Source: Candidatus Anammoxibacter sp. (GTDB taxonomy: Bacteria; Planctomycetota; Brocadiia; Brocadiales; Anammoxibacteraceae). From it: a stretch of DNA of 64,000 nucleotides. The position numbers were made by a program, and so were the translations under genes. The stretch spans positions 1-64,000 of the forward strand of contig JAIQZO010000108.1 in assembly GCA_021777055.1 (NCBI GenBank). The letters run 5' to 3'. Below the pieces are notes generated by a model. That model did not search any database. It saw only the letters and a program-made list of their open reading frames with translations, and had not been told where the DNA came from. The first letter of the stretch is position 1; each line of letters begins with the position of its first letter. Positions 52,604 to 61,659 of the stretch are shown one piece after another.

Positions 52604-54514
52604 ATGATAAAAAGTCAATATGAATCTCAAACCGAAATACTTAGATTTACTACGGTTGGTAGTGTGGATGATGGGAAGTCAACTCTGATAGGCAGGCTAC
52701 TTTCTGAAACGAATAATATTTATGAAGACCAGCTTGAAGCCGTTGCAAATGTTGCGAAACGAAAAGGTGAGGAAGAGATAGACCTTGCTTTGCTTACTGA
52801 CGGACTTGCCGCTGAACGGGAACAGGGAATTACCATTGATGTTGCATATAGATATTTCCAGACGGCCAAGCGTAAATTTATCATTGCTGATACTCCTGGT
52901 CATGTACAATATACACGTAATATGGTTACCGGCGCGTCGACGGCAAACCTTGCGATTATTTTAATAGATGCCAGAAAAGGTATTCTTGAACAGTCAAAGA
53001 GGCATGGGTTTATTGCCAGCCTATTGCAAGTGCCGCACTTGATTGTTTGTGTAAACAAGATGGATCTTGTGGAATATTCACAGGACACATATCAGACAAT
53101 CGTAGATGATTATGATAAATTTTCAAAAAAACTGGAAATAAAGGATGTTACTTACATACCGGTTTCGGCGCTTAAAGGTGATAACATAACCAGCAAAAGC
53201 GAAAGCACTAAGTGGTATGACGGGCCTACACTTCTTCATGTTCTTGAGAATGTACATGTGAGTGCGGATACCAACCTTCTTGATTTTCGTTTTCCCATAC
53301 AATATGTTATAAGGCCTGATCACACATTTAGAGGGTATGCGGGGAAGATAGTTTCAGGTAGCATCACTCCTGGCGAGGAGGTTGCAATATTGCCATCGGG
53401 CAAGAGATCAAAAGTTAAAGAGATTATCACATATGATGGTAATCTTGAAGAGGCCAGTGCTCCATTTTCAGTGGTGATTACACTTGAAGATGAGATAGAT
53501 ATCAGTAGGGGTGATATGATTGTACGCTGTCATAATGTTCCAGAAATTGATAGAAACTTTGATGCAATAATTTGCTGGATGAGTGACGATCACCTTAAAG
53601 TAGGTAAGAATTATCTTATTAAACATACAACGAAAACCATTAAAGGGTTTGTAAGCAAGCTTGATTATACTATTGATGTGAACACACTTCATCGTAAGTC
53701 GGCAACCTCACTTGAACTTAACGAGATTGCCAGGGTAGAGATAAGTGCGACCCAGCCTTTAATCTTAGATAGTTATAATAAGAACCGAAGCACCGGAAGT
53801 TTTATCCTGATTGATCCCGATAGCAACTTTACTGTTGGTGTTGGTATGATAAGGGAGCCACTGCAGACACTTGAGGAGAAGCTTCAGGGAGAATTAAGCG
53901 TTGCTGGTGTTGTAGATAGGGCGACTAATGTAACAAAAGAGAATATTGCTGTATCATTGGAAAAACGTGAAAAGAGAAACGGTCATAAAGCTGCGGTAAT
54001 ATGGTTGACCGGATTATCTGGTTCTGGTAAATCTACTATTGCAAAGAACCTTGATGAGGCGTTATTTAACCTTAATTGCCACACTGCAATACTGGACGGT
54101 GATAATGTCAGACATGGACTATGCAGAGATCTTGGTTTTTCGGATAAGGAACGCAACGAGAACATTCGCAGGGTAAGTGAGGCTGCAAAGATTTTATATG
54201 ATCATGGTTCTATTGTGATTTGTACATTTATTTCACCTTCCAGAAAACAGCGTGATGAAGCTCGTGATCTTTTTCCAGATGACAGGTTTTTTGAGGTATT
54301 TGTTCGGTGTAGTCTGAAGGCCTGTATTCATCGTGATCCAAAAGGTTTGTACAAAAAAGCTATTGATGGAAAGATTCCTGAGTTTACGGGTATTACGGCT
54401 CCATATGATGAGCCGCTCAGTCCAGAGATTATAGTTGATACAGAGCACACTTCAAGGGAAGATGCAGTACAAGAAGTTATTGACAAAATAAGGGAAAAAG
54501 GGATAATAGGTTAG
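52604..54514 (+). CDS. cysNC: CysN-CysC fusion: sulfate adenylyltransferase GTPase subunit and APS kinase
   Basis: A 636-residue bifunctional protein. The N-terminal GTPase part has VGSVDDGKSTLIGRLL (P-loop), DTPGHVQYTRNM and VNKMDLV, with EF-Tu-like beta domains to about residue 440. The C-terminal part is an APS kinase with WLTGLSGSGKSTIAKNL (P-loop), LDGDNVRHGLCRDLGFS and the ISPSRKQRDEAR segment. It drives APS formation by GTP hydrolysis and phosphorylates APS to PAPS. With an APS reductase next door, the kinase half provides a branch to PAPS for sulfation. Confidence 0.95.
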   Translation: MIKSQYESQTEILRFTTVGSVDDGKSTLIGRLLSETNNIYEDQLEAVANVAKRKGEEEIDLALLTDGLAAEREQGITIDVAYRYFQTAKRKFIIADTPGHVQYTRNMVTGASTANLAIILIDARKGILEQSKRHGFIASLLQVPHLIVCVNKMDLVEYSQDTYQTIVDDYDKFSKKLEIKDVTYIPVSALKGDNITSKSESTKWYDGPTLLHVLENVHVSADTNLLDFRFPIQYVIRPDHTFRGYAGKIVSGSITPGEEVAILPSGKRSKVKEIITYDGNLEEASAPFSVVITLEDEIDISRGDMIVRCHNVPEIDRNFDAIICWMSDDHLKVGKNYLIKHTTKTIKGFVSKLDYTIDVNTLHRKSATSLELNEIARVEISATQPLILDSYNKNRSTGSFILIDPDSNFTVGVGMIREPLQTLEEKLQGELSVAGVVDRATNVTKENIAVSLEKREKRNGHKAAVIWLTGLSGSGKSTIAKNLDEALFNLNCHTAILDGDNVRHGLCRDLGFSDKERNENIRRVSEAAKILYDHGSIVICTFISPSRKQRDEARDLFPDDRFFEVFVRCSLKACIHRDPKGLYKKAIDGKIPEFTGITAPYDEPLSPEIIVDTEHTSREDAVQEVIDKIREKGIIG

Positions 54515-54685
54515 CATTTATATCTAACTATTTAGAAGAAATTATCAGGTGTAAACAATTCTGATAAGAGTGAATTGTATATCTGGTTATATAACCGAGA
54601 TTTAGCTTTGTAAACATGGCGGTGCAATTCGCTTTTCTTAATAAATATAGTGGAATATTTTGATTTCCCCTTCCCTTAATTGTAG

Positions 54686-55774
54686 ATGTACAGAAAACTA
54701 TTCATATTCATATGTTTTGTCACTATCTTTTTTTGGTTTAGCTCCATTGTAAGGCAAAGTTTTGCAGAAATTAAGGACGATGACGAACTGCTGGAAATGT
54801 TGTCAAAGATAAACGATGAGTTAATGTTGAAAGAGATGGATAAATATCTCGACGAAGATAAACGTGCGCATCCAAAAGATGCGCAATTTATCAGGGAACC
54901 AAGTGATGGTGAACACGAAGAAGATGATGATTTTAGCCTGAACTTTAATGTTGGTGAGAAGGCTTTATATAGTGTCAGGACCTTGAATATGAAGGTTCCT
55001 GGAATGAAAAATGCCGTAGTTGCCTTCAATGTGGATAAAAGGATCTTTGAAGGTAAAGAGTGTTATGTCTTTAATGCGGTCGCTAAGGGCGGTGGGTTTG
55101 GATATAATTTGATACTTGCAACGGAATCTTTTATAGATAGCAAATCTTTTTATCCTGTCTTATTTACTAATACCCAATCCGGTTCTGAAGTTCGAAAACA
55201 TAAGCTTGTGTTTTCAGACGATAAAATAGAGTACATAAAGATGAAGCATTGCAAATCGTTTGATGATTGCAGTGTAGATGCCCATTATAAGAAGAAGAGG
55301 GGTGCGAAAGTACACTGTAAAGGGTGTGACGATAGGAATCATTATAAATGGCGGGTTAGATCAGTTCATAATAACGAAAAGCCTACTTATGATCTCCTCT
55401 CTGCACTTTTTGTTGCACGTACATTTGACATTCATGTTGGTGGTAAGAATGCGGAGATGGTACTTGTTGACGGGCGTGATCTCTGGAAGATGAAAATCAG
55501 GCCAGTAAGTGAAGAAACAATCGAAACCGCAGCAGGATCATTTGATACTATTTTGGTTGTATTGGAATCAATGCCATTTAATGATCATGCAAAGAAACAG
55601 GACTCCTTTAGGGGGCTTTTTGGCCTTAAGGGCGATATTAAACTTTGGATTGACAAAGTCAGTAAGACCATTATAAAGATTACGGGCTCTTATCCGTTGA
55701 TTTTTGACATTAAGATTGAAATTACGATTAAATCCATTGAAAGTGGTGTGGTAAAGTTGACAAACGCAGGTTAA
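54686..55774 (+). CDS. Secreted DUF3108-like protein
   Basis: A 362-residue protein with a signal peptide ending near RQSFA. An acidic helical linker (residues 28-80) is followed by a DUF3108-type beta domain: NVGEKALYSVRTLNMKVPGM, the YHWRVRS-like KWRVRSVHNN, YDLLSALFVARTFDI and ETAAGSFDTILV. Cysteines in HCKSFDDCS and HCKGCDDR may form disulfides. Function unknown; DUF3108 proteins are envelope proteins with an LolA/LptC-like sheet by some predictions. It is 172 bp after cysNC and may be an independent transcript. Confidence 0.75.
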   Translation: MYRKLFIFICFVTIFFWFSSIVRQSFAEIKDDDELLEMLSKINDELMLKEMDKYLDEDKRAHPKDAQFIREPSDGEHEEDDDFSLNFNVGEKALYSVRTLNMKVPGMKNAVVAFNVDKRIFEGKECYVFNAVAKGGGFGYNLILATESFIDSKSFYPVLFTNTQSGSEVRKHKLVFSDDKIEYIKMKHCKSFDDCSVDAHYKKKRGAKVHCKGCDDRNHYKWRVRSVHNNEKPTYDLLSALFVARTFDIHVGGKNAEMVLVDGRDLWKMKIRPVSEETIETAAGSFDTILVVLESMPFNDHAKKQDSFRGLFGLKGDIKLWIDKVSKTIIKITGSYPLIFDIKIEITIKSIESGVVKLTNAG

Positions 55775-55864
55775 TTAAAGATAGTTAAATTTCCTGTTTA
55801 CCTTAATTAGCAATGAAAGTTTTTATTAAAAACAAGTCTTTACATAGTAGTATTAACATATAAA

Positions 55865-56227
55865 TTGGAATTCCCTATAAATCCTCTATCTGCTATTTTC
55901 TTTCTCATTGTGCCGTTCTTTTTGACTGCAGCATGTTATTTCTTCTCAAAATTACGGGCATGTATATTCTTCCTGATAATTTTCTATATATCAAATTTTG
56001 TCGTTACAGAGGCAGTGTTTTTAGATAATCATATCGGTCTTTTCTACTTTGTCCTTACTTTCTCATGCATCGTACCAGTTATTTTCCTGATAACATTTGC
56101 GTTGGATGTTAAATACGCCATTTTTTGCATAGACACATCTTTCCTTGTCCCTTTGATCTGGGTAATGGTTCCGCCACTCGTTGCATTAAACGTAATTATG
56201 CTTATTATCAGAGTCATAAAGAGTTAG
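55865..56227 (+). CDS. Small polytopic membrane protein
   Basis: A protein of about 120 residues with four predicted transmembrane segments (SAIFFLIVPFFLTAACYFF, CIFFLIIFYISNFVV, FYFVLTFSCIVPVIFLITF, FLVPLIWVMVPPLVALNVIML). The start is a TTG with no visible ribosome binding site, so the true start is unsure. No family recognised. The stop lies 9 bp before copy 2 of the 348-bp element. Confidence 0.5.
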   Translation: MEFPINPLSAIFFLIVPFFLTAACYFFSKLRACIFFLIIFYISNFVVTEAVFLDNHIGLFYFVLTFSCIVPVIFLITFALDVKYAIFCIDTSFLVPLIWVMVPPLVALNVIMLIIRVIKS

Positions 56228-56235
56228 GAGGTGAG

Positions 56236-56583
56236 TATAGTATTACCCGGTAAAAACTTCTTTTTTAGAAAGAAATTTTTAACAGCTTTGGTTAGGTTAA
56301 TCGGAATGCAAAATTTATTTTGCTAGGGATTCAATTATAGAAATGGAAGATGCAAGATTCGAATTAACGGTTTCGATCAGAGGTGATTCAATCATCTTCT
56401 GAAGATTTAGAGAGACATAGAAAGCAGGTAATAATTAATCTTGTTAGAAAACCTATTTTAAGATTGTATTACTATCTGATTTCAGCAAGATAAATCTTGC
56501 ACTCCGTATATTTCTACAATTTGATGCTTTATTCTGAATTCTGTCTCCTGCATTCTGTTTTCTCTATTTGGTTGCGGTTTTGC
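56236..56583 (-). repeat. 348-bp repeat element, copy 2 (inverted)
   Basis: Reverse complement of 43633-43981 over its full length with scattered substitutions; for example the blocks CCGATTAACCTAACCAAAGC and GATAAATCTTGCACTCCG have direct counterparts. The outer terminal inverted repeats seen around copy 1 are absent here, so the 348 bp is a unit of its own. Confidence 0.8.
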
Positions 56584-56621
56584 CGATTAATGTGTATGGT
56601 ACATTTCATCTAGGATCAATC

Positions 56622-56652
56622 CCCCAGGGTAAACCGGAACCCTACCCTGGGG
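56622..56652 (-). terminator. Terminator-like dyad
   Basis: CCCCAGGGTA and TACCCTGGGG form a perfect 10-bp stem around an 11-nt loop, 40 bp past the stop of the minus-strand gene ending at 56692. No T-run is obvious. Confidence 0.5.
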
Positions 56653-56691
56653 AATTGTAAGCTTTGCACTGAATTTTCATCAATCATTAAT

Positions 56692-58917
56692 TTATCTATT
56701 TACTTCAACAAACAAACCCCATGCAAGACCTATATCGTAAGCATTTTGGTCGAACGTAAAGTTACCATTCTCGTCTCTAATTGCCCATGCGGCCCAATCC
56801 ACTCCTGGACGAACGGCTTTTATTGTAAACTTGATCTCCCCGTTAGCATCTGTTTTACTGTCAGATGGACTAATATTTATTGATCTCCTGCGTCCATCCT
56901 TAACCTTAGTTGACACTTCAACAACTGTATCAGGTTCAATATCTGTAAGTTTTAATACGCAATTCTCTTCCTCTCCCAAGTTAAGTGATAACCTTTCAAG
57001 ATCGTAGTAACGTCCATTGGAAAAACTGTGTTCACAATTAAAAGTAAACCTTTTCTCTGGTTCTGGAGTATGAGTTGGTGTTGGAGTTGGCATTAAAGAT
57101 GGTGTTGGTGTTAGAGTCAGAGTTGGTGTTGGTATTGGCGTTCCTTCTTCTACTACCTCAATAGTTAATCCTGCGTCGCCAAAGTCATCGCATAGGTTTC
57201 TTACATGAAGCTCAAACTCCAACGTAGTGTGGAAATCCGGCGCAGTAAATGATATTATTGGGTTAACCGCGACATCCTCAGTGCATTCTGGCAATCCTAC
57301 GTCGGGGCCATCCGTTTGGATCCAACAGTAGCTCAGACCATCACCTACGCTTGCGCTAGCGTCAAGTTCAACATGTTGTGATGTAAATACTACTTTGTCG
57401 TGACCTGGTTCAGGTATGGGTGGTTTCGGATTACATGATGATGATACTACAGGTATTATTATCTCATCTCCATTTACCCAGAATTTGAGTGTTTCATCCC
57501 TCTCTGGCGAGAAAGCTGTCCGTGTTACATCGTAAATAATGGACCCATCAGGGTTCGTGCTGCTACTGCCTGGGCATAGGGCAAAACATCCGGTTATGGC
57601 CTGGCTTCCAACCTTTATTCCCTCTGCTGGTTCACCAGTGTCTTTGTTTACCACAATTAGCTCCAACTGTGCGGTAATTCCATTCTCAACCACTAACAGA
57701 GGACCTTTTTCCGGAGAGAAGTCTTCCAGGTTCGGTACTATATCCAGTAAAGGCTTAACGGGAAGTTGGGCCGCGAGTCCTAAAGGACGTCCAAGGCCTG
57801 TAAATTCGGCAAAAAGGCTAAATTCTCCCATCGCCGGATCCGATTCAATAAATCCGTTACTGTTACGGTCTTCCAATCGTGTAATGATAAACCTTCCATC
57901 CACAGTCATTTCCGCTACATAAATGATATCATTTTCATCAACAACGATATCATAACCTTCTATGGTTTGTATACCGTCGTAAAAAAAAGAGGCCTCTCCA
58001 GGTGTCAACGTGTCATCATTCTTGTCAAGGTCAGTCAATTTTATAACCCTGAATTCCCTGTTTCTAAACTCACTGACGAAATATTCTCCCTTGCTATTAA
58101 TATCCACTCCAAATGGATCAATAAGGTTTATATCCGCAAGTCCTGAAGTATCCTCACGCATAATAATATGAAATTCGTCAAATATAGATGGTCCGCACGG
58201 AGCACTAGGGCAACGTGTTTGCAGATTCAAATCCCCCGGATCCGGAGTTTCTGCCACAATGTCGCAATCGTTATTCCTGTCATCCAATCTTACAACCGTA
58301 CGATTGTTCGGATTAGATGCTATGATCCTGCCAAGTTCATCTGTAGTCATACGATTTGCTGTCAAAGGTGCGTTGCGAGTGCTCTCATTAATAATACAGA
58401 TCTCATCCGCCCCCTGGGCATCATTATCATTGTCACGGTCTTGTAATCTAACGGTTGACTGAAGGGCGAGATCCATTACATACACAAGTGTTACAATATC
58501 CTCTTTTTCGGGATCAAAACGGTTAACAACTGCTATGCTAAGGGGACCGCTAAGCCCGGTACCAACTTCGTTTTCCCCACGAAAGATAGTTAGTTCTCCT
58601 CTATCGGATGCATCTCCATCGCCGTTAACATCCTCTATACGATAAACATTTCTTGTTGTGCCATCAACGGCGTAAAGGATGCCTTTTTCATCAACTGCAA
58701 CATCAGTTATATCCTCTCCGGATACAAACTGCGTCATTTCTCCCTCATCTGCAACATCACCGTTTCCGTTTCTATCTTCAAGCCTCCAAATACCGGCACC
58801 GTCCCCTCCATGTACCGCAACATATATAGGCGTGTTTGCATATATGTTAATCTTATTTGCGAAAGTAAACACAAATAAGAGACAAAAATATATTAAACTG
58901 AGTTTAAAAATTTGCAT
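56692..58917 (-). CDS. Secreted repeat protein with Asp/Asn-rich motifs, PKD-like domain and Thr-Pro linker
   Basis: ATG 58917 is preferred over the track start 58938, since GGGAGGA lies 6 nt upstream. The protein is about 741 residues with a signal peptide ending near NIYAN. Residues 15-390 contain repeated motifs of the form RLEDRNGNGD (also RIEDVNGDGD, RLQDRDNDND, RLDDRNNDCD), alternating with propeller-like strands (SGEDITDVAVDEKGILYAV). The D-x-N-x-D pattern suggests calcium binding within an NHL/SMP-30-like propeller. A PKD-like domain (DKVVFTSQHVELDASASVG), a linker TPTPTLTLTPTPSLMPTPTP and a C-terminal beta domain follow. Extracellular; function unknown. Likely in one unit with the gene at 59081, 140 bp upstream. 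Confidence 0.8.
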   Translation of the reverse strand: MQIFKLSLIYFCLLFVFTFANKINIYANTPIYVAVHGGDGAGIWRLEDRNGNGDVADEGEMTQFVSGEDITDVAVDEKGILYAVDGTTRNVYRIEDVNGDGDASDRGELTIFRGENEVGTGLSGPLSIAVVNRFDPEKEDIVTLVYVMDLALQSTVRLQDRDNDNDAQGADEICIINESTRNAPLTANRMTTDELGRIIASNPNNRTVVRLDDRNNDCDIVAETPDPGDLNLQTRCPSAPCGPSIFDEFHIIMREDTSGLADINLIDPFGVDINSKGEYFVSEFRNREFRVIKLTDLDKNDDTLTPGEASFFYDGIQTIEGYDIVVDENDIIYVAEMTVDGRFIITRLEDRNSNGFIESDPAMGEFSLFAEFTGLGRPLGLAAQLPVKPLLDIVPNLEDFSPEKGPLLVVENGITAQLELIVVNKDTGEPAEGIKVGSQAITGCFALCPGSSSTNPDGSIIYDVTRTAFSPERDETLKFWVNGDEIIIPVVSSSCNPKPPIPEPGHDKVVFTSQHVELDASASVGDGLSYCWIQTDGPDVGLPECTEDVAVNPIISFTAPDFHTTLEFELHVRNLCDDFGDAGLTIEVVEEGTPIPTPTLTLTPTPSLMPTPTPTHTPEPEKRFTFNCEHSFSNGRYYDLERLSLNLGEEENCVLKLTDIEPDTVVEVSTKVKDGRRRSINISPSDSKTDANGEIKFTIKAVRPGVDWAAWAIRDENGNFTFDQNAYDIGLAWGLFVEVNR

Positions 58918-59080
58918 GTTAAATCCTCCCTTTTCCAAATCATGGTAATCTGTAATTGGTAACTACTAATAACTAGCTCTTAGCTATCAGCCACGAGCTA
59001 CCAGCTCTGCCACCTAACTAGTTACTCTAATTATTTTTGTCTTTTTTCTGCTTCTATTGTAAAGATCTATATAGATGCAG

Positions 59081-59938
59081 CTATGGTAATGTAAAGTTAA
59101 CATCAACCTGTGGTGTTACACTATTTAAAACAATGCTCTTTTGTTGCTTGGTGCCATCTTTTCGTGCAGTTACATCATAATTGCCAAATGGAAGGTTTTC
59201 AGCACTATAAGAACCCCTGTCGGTTATCCGGTTGGTACTGAGTTCCTGTCGGAAAGTGTTTTCATCGTCCGGACCGTCTGGAACACATGTTCCGATTTTC
59301 CTGATAAGTACTCTTGCGTGTGATCCAACACCATTGTTATTGGTTACCTTTCCAGATATCTTGCCGGTTCCTGATGGTGTTGCGACTTTTACCGCATCCA
59401 CATGATATTTAAGAGTGTGTGGTGTTGGTCCCTCGCACGGTCCGTCAAAGTGATCACAGCAGAAAAAACATTTCGGGCCCGTATCACATACCCTTACATT
59501 TACTTCAAACGCCTGAAAGTCACATCCATTACTATCTTCACCACTCTCCACATCAAAAAATACTGTTTCAGTGGTCTCATCCACAACTTCAAAATTTAAT
59601 TCAGTTGATAGAGGTTCTATTGCCCTTCTCTTGAACCCCAGGAATGTGACCTTCCCTTTTGCCAAAACACCATCCCGGCTTGCCCTTGGATCGTTAACTA
59701 TAACTGGTTTTGCCAATGGTGCGCCTATCTTAACGTCCTCATTACACACGTTGTTCGTATTACGAATCTTAAATGAAAATGTCGTCATCTCTGTCTTGTC
59801 AGGCTGCGGGTTACTCGCATCCTCCATCTTGATCTCTTCATTTACCCTGATGCCGCTGCCGGCAAATACCTGTGTCGGTAGATGCATAGACATGGAGACA
59901 GTTAGAACAATTAATAAAATGAGTTTATCCCTTACCAT
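59081..59938 (-). CDS. Secreted protein with carboxypeptidase regulatory-like domain
   Basis: A 285-residue protein with a signal peptide ending near QVFAG. The middle part is Cys-rich (VCDTGPKCFFCCDHFDGPC), probably disulfide-bonded. The C-terminal 90 residues are a CarboxypepD_reg-like beta sandwich (GKISGKVTNNNGVGSHARVL, then GSYSAENLPFGNYDVTARKDG). No catalytic residues were recognised. It is upstream of and codirectional with the Asp/Asn-rich secreted protein. Confidence 0.7.
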   Translation of the reverse strand: MVRDKLILLIVLTVSMSMHLPTQVFAGSGIRVNEEIKMEDASNPQPDKTEMTTFSFKIRNTNNVCNEDVKIGAPLAKPVIVNDPRASRDGVLAKGKVTFLGFKRRAIEPLSTELNFEVVDETTETVFFDVESGEDSNGCDFQAFEVNVRVCDTGPKCFFCCDHFDGPCEGPTPHTLKYHVDAVKVATPSGTGKISGKVTNNNGVGSHARVLIRKIGTCVPDGPDDENTFRQELSTNRITDRGSYSAENLPFGNYDVTARKDGTKQQKSIVLNSVTPQVDVNFTLP

Positions 59939-60536
59939 TTTTTCAACCCCCTTTTTTTAGAATGATATTAAGTTCAAATTGTATCTAGGATACATTGTTG
60001 ATTATTGTTGCCTCTAATCTGGTTTATTTATGATTAACTCCGGTACAAGTTTTGTCCTCTGAAATCAGTTTGAACTAACTGCTTTGAGTAGATACAATGT
60101 GATGACCTGGAATTTATACATTTAAGTGTATGAATCTATTCTACCACATAAAGGTGTAGTTGTTGCTATTTTGTTTTGCGCTTGGAAAGTTTTGATAATG
60201 CCATGTTAATGCTAGAACTCAAGGTCTCTGAAAACCAAAGAATATAATTAATTTAATGGTATACGATTTTTTACACAGTTGGTTCAAGTCGGAGACTTGA
60301 ACCGCATTTGACGTTAACACAACTCTGTTGCCAGTGAAAAAGATTATGTTTACAGTCGATTGATTGTATTGAATAAGCAAAACCATACAGAGTATTGTTA
60401 ATGTCAGATTAGTTTAAGGCAGAGACTTGAACTAATTGTAGAAGCATTCAATGTTAGTTTGTGGAAAAAAGTCCGACGTTGGCGTTAATCTATCTGTATA
60501 AAAGTATAAAACCTTTTTAAAAGAAAACTGACTGTT
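59939..60536. other. Intergenic with dyad and direct-repeat copy 1
   Basis: It contains a perfect palindrome GGTTCAAGTC-GGA-GACTTGAACC at 60281-60303 and the first copy of a 61-bp direct repeat (60372-60432). No ORF is supported. A promoter for the 60537 gene is expected, but none stands out. Confidence 0.5.
60372..60432 (+). repeat. About 61-bp direct repeat, copy 1
   Basis: AATAAGCAAAACCATACAGA through GACTTGAAC; repeated at 61564-61625 with roughly ten differences. The two copies flank the gene at 60537-61196. AGTTTGAACT upstream at about 60067 also recurs at about 61491, so the related stretch may be longer. Confidence 0.65.
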
Positions 60537-61196
60537 ATGAAACATGTCACTGATTATATAGCTATTGCAGCGTTTGTGATGTCGTTAATTGGAGGGATAT
60601 ATCAGTTAACAGTGCATTTTAGTGGTCCCGTGCTTGAATTTTTCCCGCCTGAAAGGCTCTTGTTCTTTTTTGATAGAAATGACGATAAGACATTGATGAT
60701 TAATACACAAATGACTTGTATTAATAAAGGCAAACCTGGCCATGATGCCATGGTAAAGAAAGAGGTTGTGCGGTTCAAGTTAAAAGAGGATGGGCCCTAT
60801 TATAGGCTGGAGTGGATAAACTTCGAGTATGTAAACTATAATAAAATAAAGGATGATTTGGACTGGCAGTTTATAAGCGATGCAAAACCGGTATCCGTAA
60901 AGGCCGGAAGTGGTGAGAGTCACAATACTACATTTGGTCCATTTAAGAATCCAGACGGAGATAGGAATAAAATAAATCGCAACTTTATCCAGAAAGAGAC
61001 GTTTATCTTCAAAATAAAATCAATTGCAAAGATAAACATGGAATTTGAGGTGGTGTTTTTTGGTGAAGAGACGTTAACGGGTGGCTGTGTAATCGATCTG
61101 GATAAGAGCAGAGACGATATTATAAGGTTGCTGGATGAAGAAGATGGTAAGGGCCAAAACTACATTCAGGTTCCGTGTTATAGCAATAGTAAGTAG
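60537..61196 (+). CDS. Membrane-anchored hypothetical protein
   Basis: A 219-residue protein with one N-terminal transmembrane segment (YIAIAAFVMSLIGGIYQLTV) and a charged beta-rich outer or cytoplasmic domain (KKEVVRFKLKEDGPYYRLEW, GESHNTTFGPFKNPDGDRN). No family recognised. Flanked by direct repeats of about 61 bp and, downstream, by REP-like palindromes, which may mark it as accessory. Confidence 0.6.
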   Translation: MKHVTDYIAIAAFVMSLIGGIYQLTVHFSGPVLEFFPPERLLFFFDRNDDKTLMINTQMTCINKGKPGHDAMVKKEVVRFKLKEDGPYYRLEWINFEYVNYNKIKDDLDWQFISDAKPVSVKAGSGESHNTTFGPFKNPDGDRNKINRNFIQKETFIFKIKSIAKINMEFEVVFFGEETLTGGCVIDLDKSRDDIIRLLDEEDGKGQNYIQVPCYSNSK

Positions 61197-61659
61197 GGGA
61201 TGTTCAAACTGATGTCTGAAAGTTAGCCCCCAAATAGGGGCGAAAGAAGTTAGCCCACTGCGTTAGCTGTGGGGATAGAATGAGATCCAAATCCAAATAA
61301 GCCCCGTTAGGGGCGATAGAGAGATACACGTCAAATAATTTGAATAGAAACAACTTGATAACAAAACATTTCTGCCGCCACTAACGTGGCTAAATCTGCT
61401 GACAATTAGTTCCCATAGCTTGCGCTATGGGCTAACTTCGTCCGTCCCATACGGGACTTTTGCTTTTGGAGCAAACCATTTTCTCTAAAATTAGTTTGAA
61501 CTTACTAAGTTGGAATGGTGTGATAATAGTGTCTTGCAACAACTAATTTAACTGACTGTCTCTAATAAGCAAAATCACACAGAGTATTGTTAATGTCAGA
61601 TTATTTCAAATCGCAGACTTGAACCAGCAGATGTAATAAAAGACCCCGTAGGTACTAAC
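61197..61659. repeat. Intergenic array of REP-like palindromes
   Basis: Four GC-rich dyads in an AT-rich background: GCCCC-caaata-GGGGC (61226-61241), GCCCC-gtta-GGGGC (61301-61314), CCCATAGC-ttgc-GCTATGGG (61412-61431) and GTCCC-atac-GGGAC (61444-61457). The second copy of the 61-bp direct repeat follows at 61564. No ORF. Confidence 0.65.
61564..61625 (+). repeat. About 61-bp direct repeat, copy 2
   Basis: AATAAGCAAAATCACACAGA through GACTTGAAC; partner of 60372-60432. AGAGTATTGTTAATGTCAGA is identical in both. Confidence 0.65.

Larger units (their letters stand above)
56228..56691. other. Intergenic with 348-bp repeat copy 2 and a terminator
   Basis: The repeat (56236-56583) fills most of it; a stable dyad at 56622-56652 ends the minus-strand gene that follows. 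No ORF is supported. Confidence 0.6.

Noticed and set aside
60281-60303. GGTTCAAGTC as a possible tRNA T-arm
   Set aside because: It is one arm of a simple palindrome; no acceptor, D or anticodon stems and no CCA context are present.
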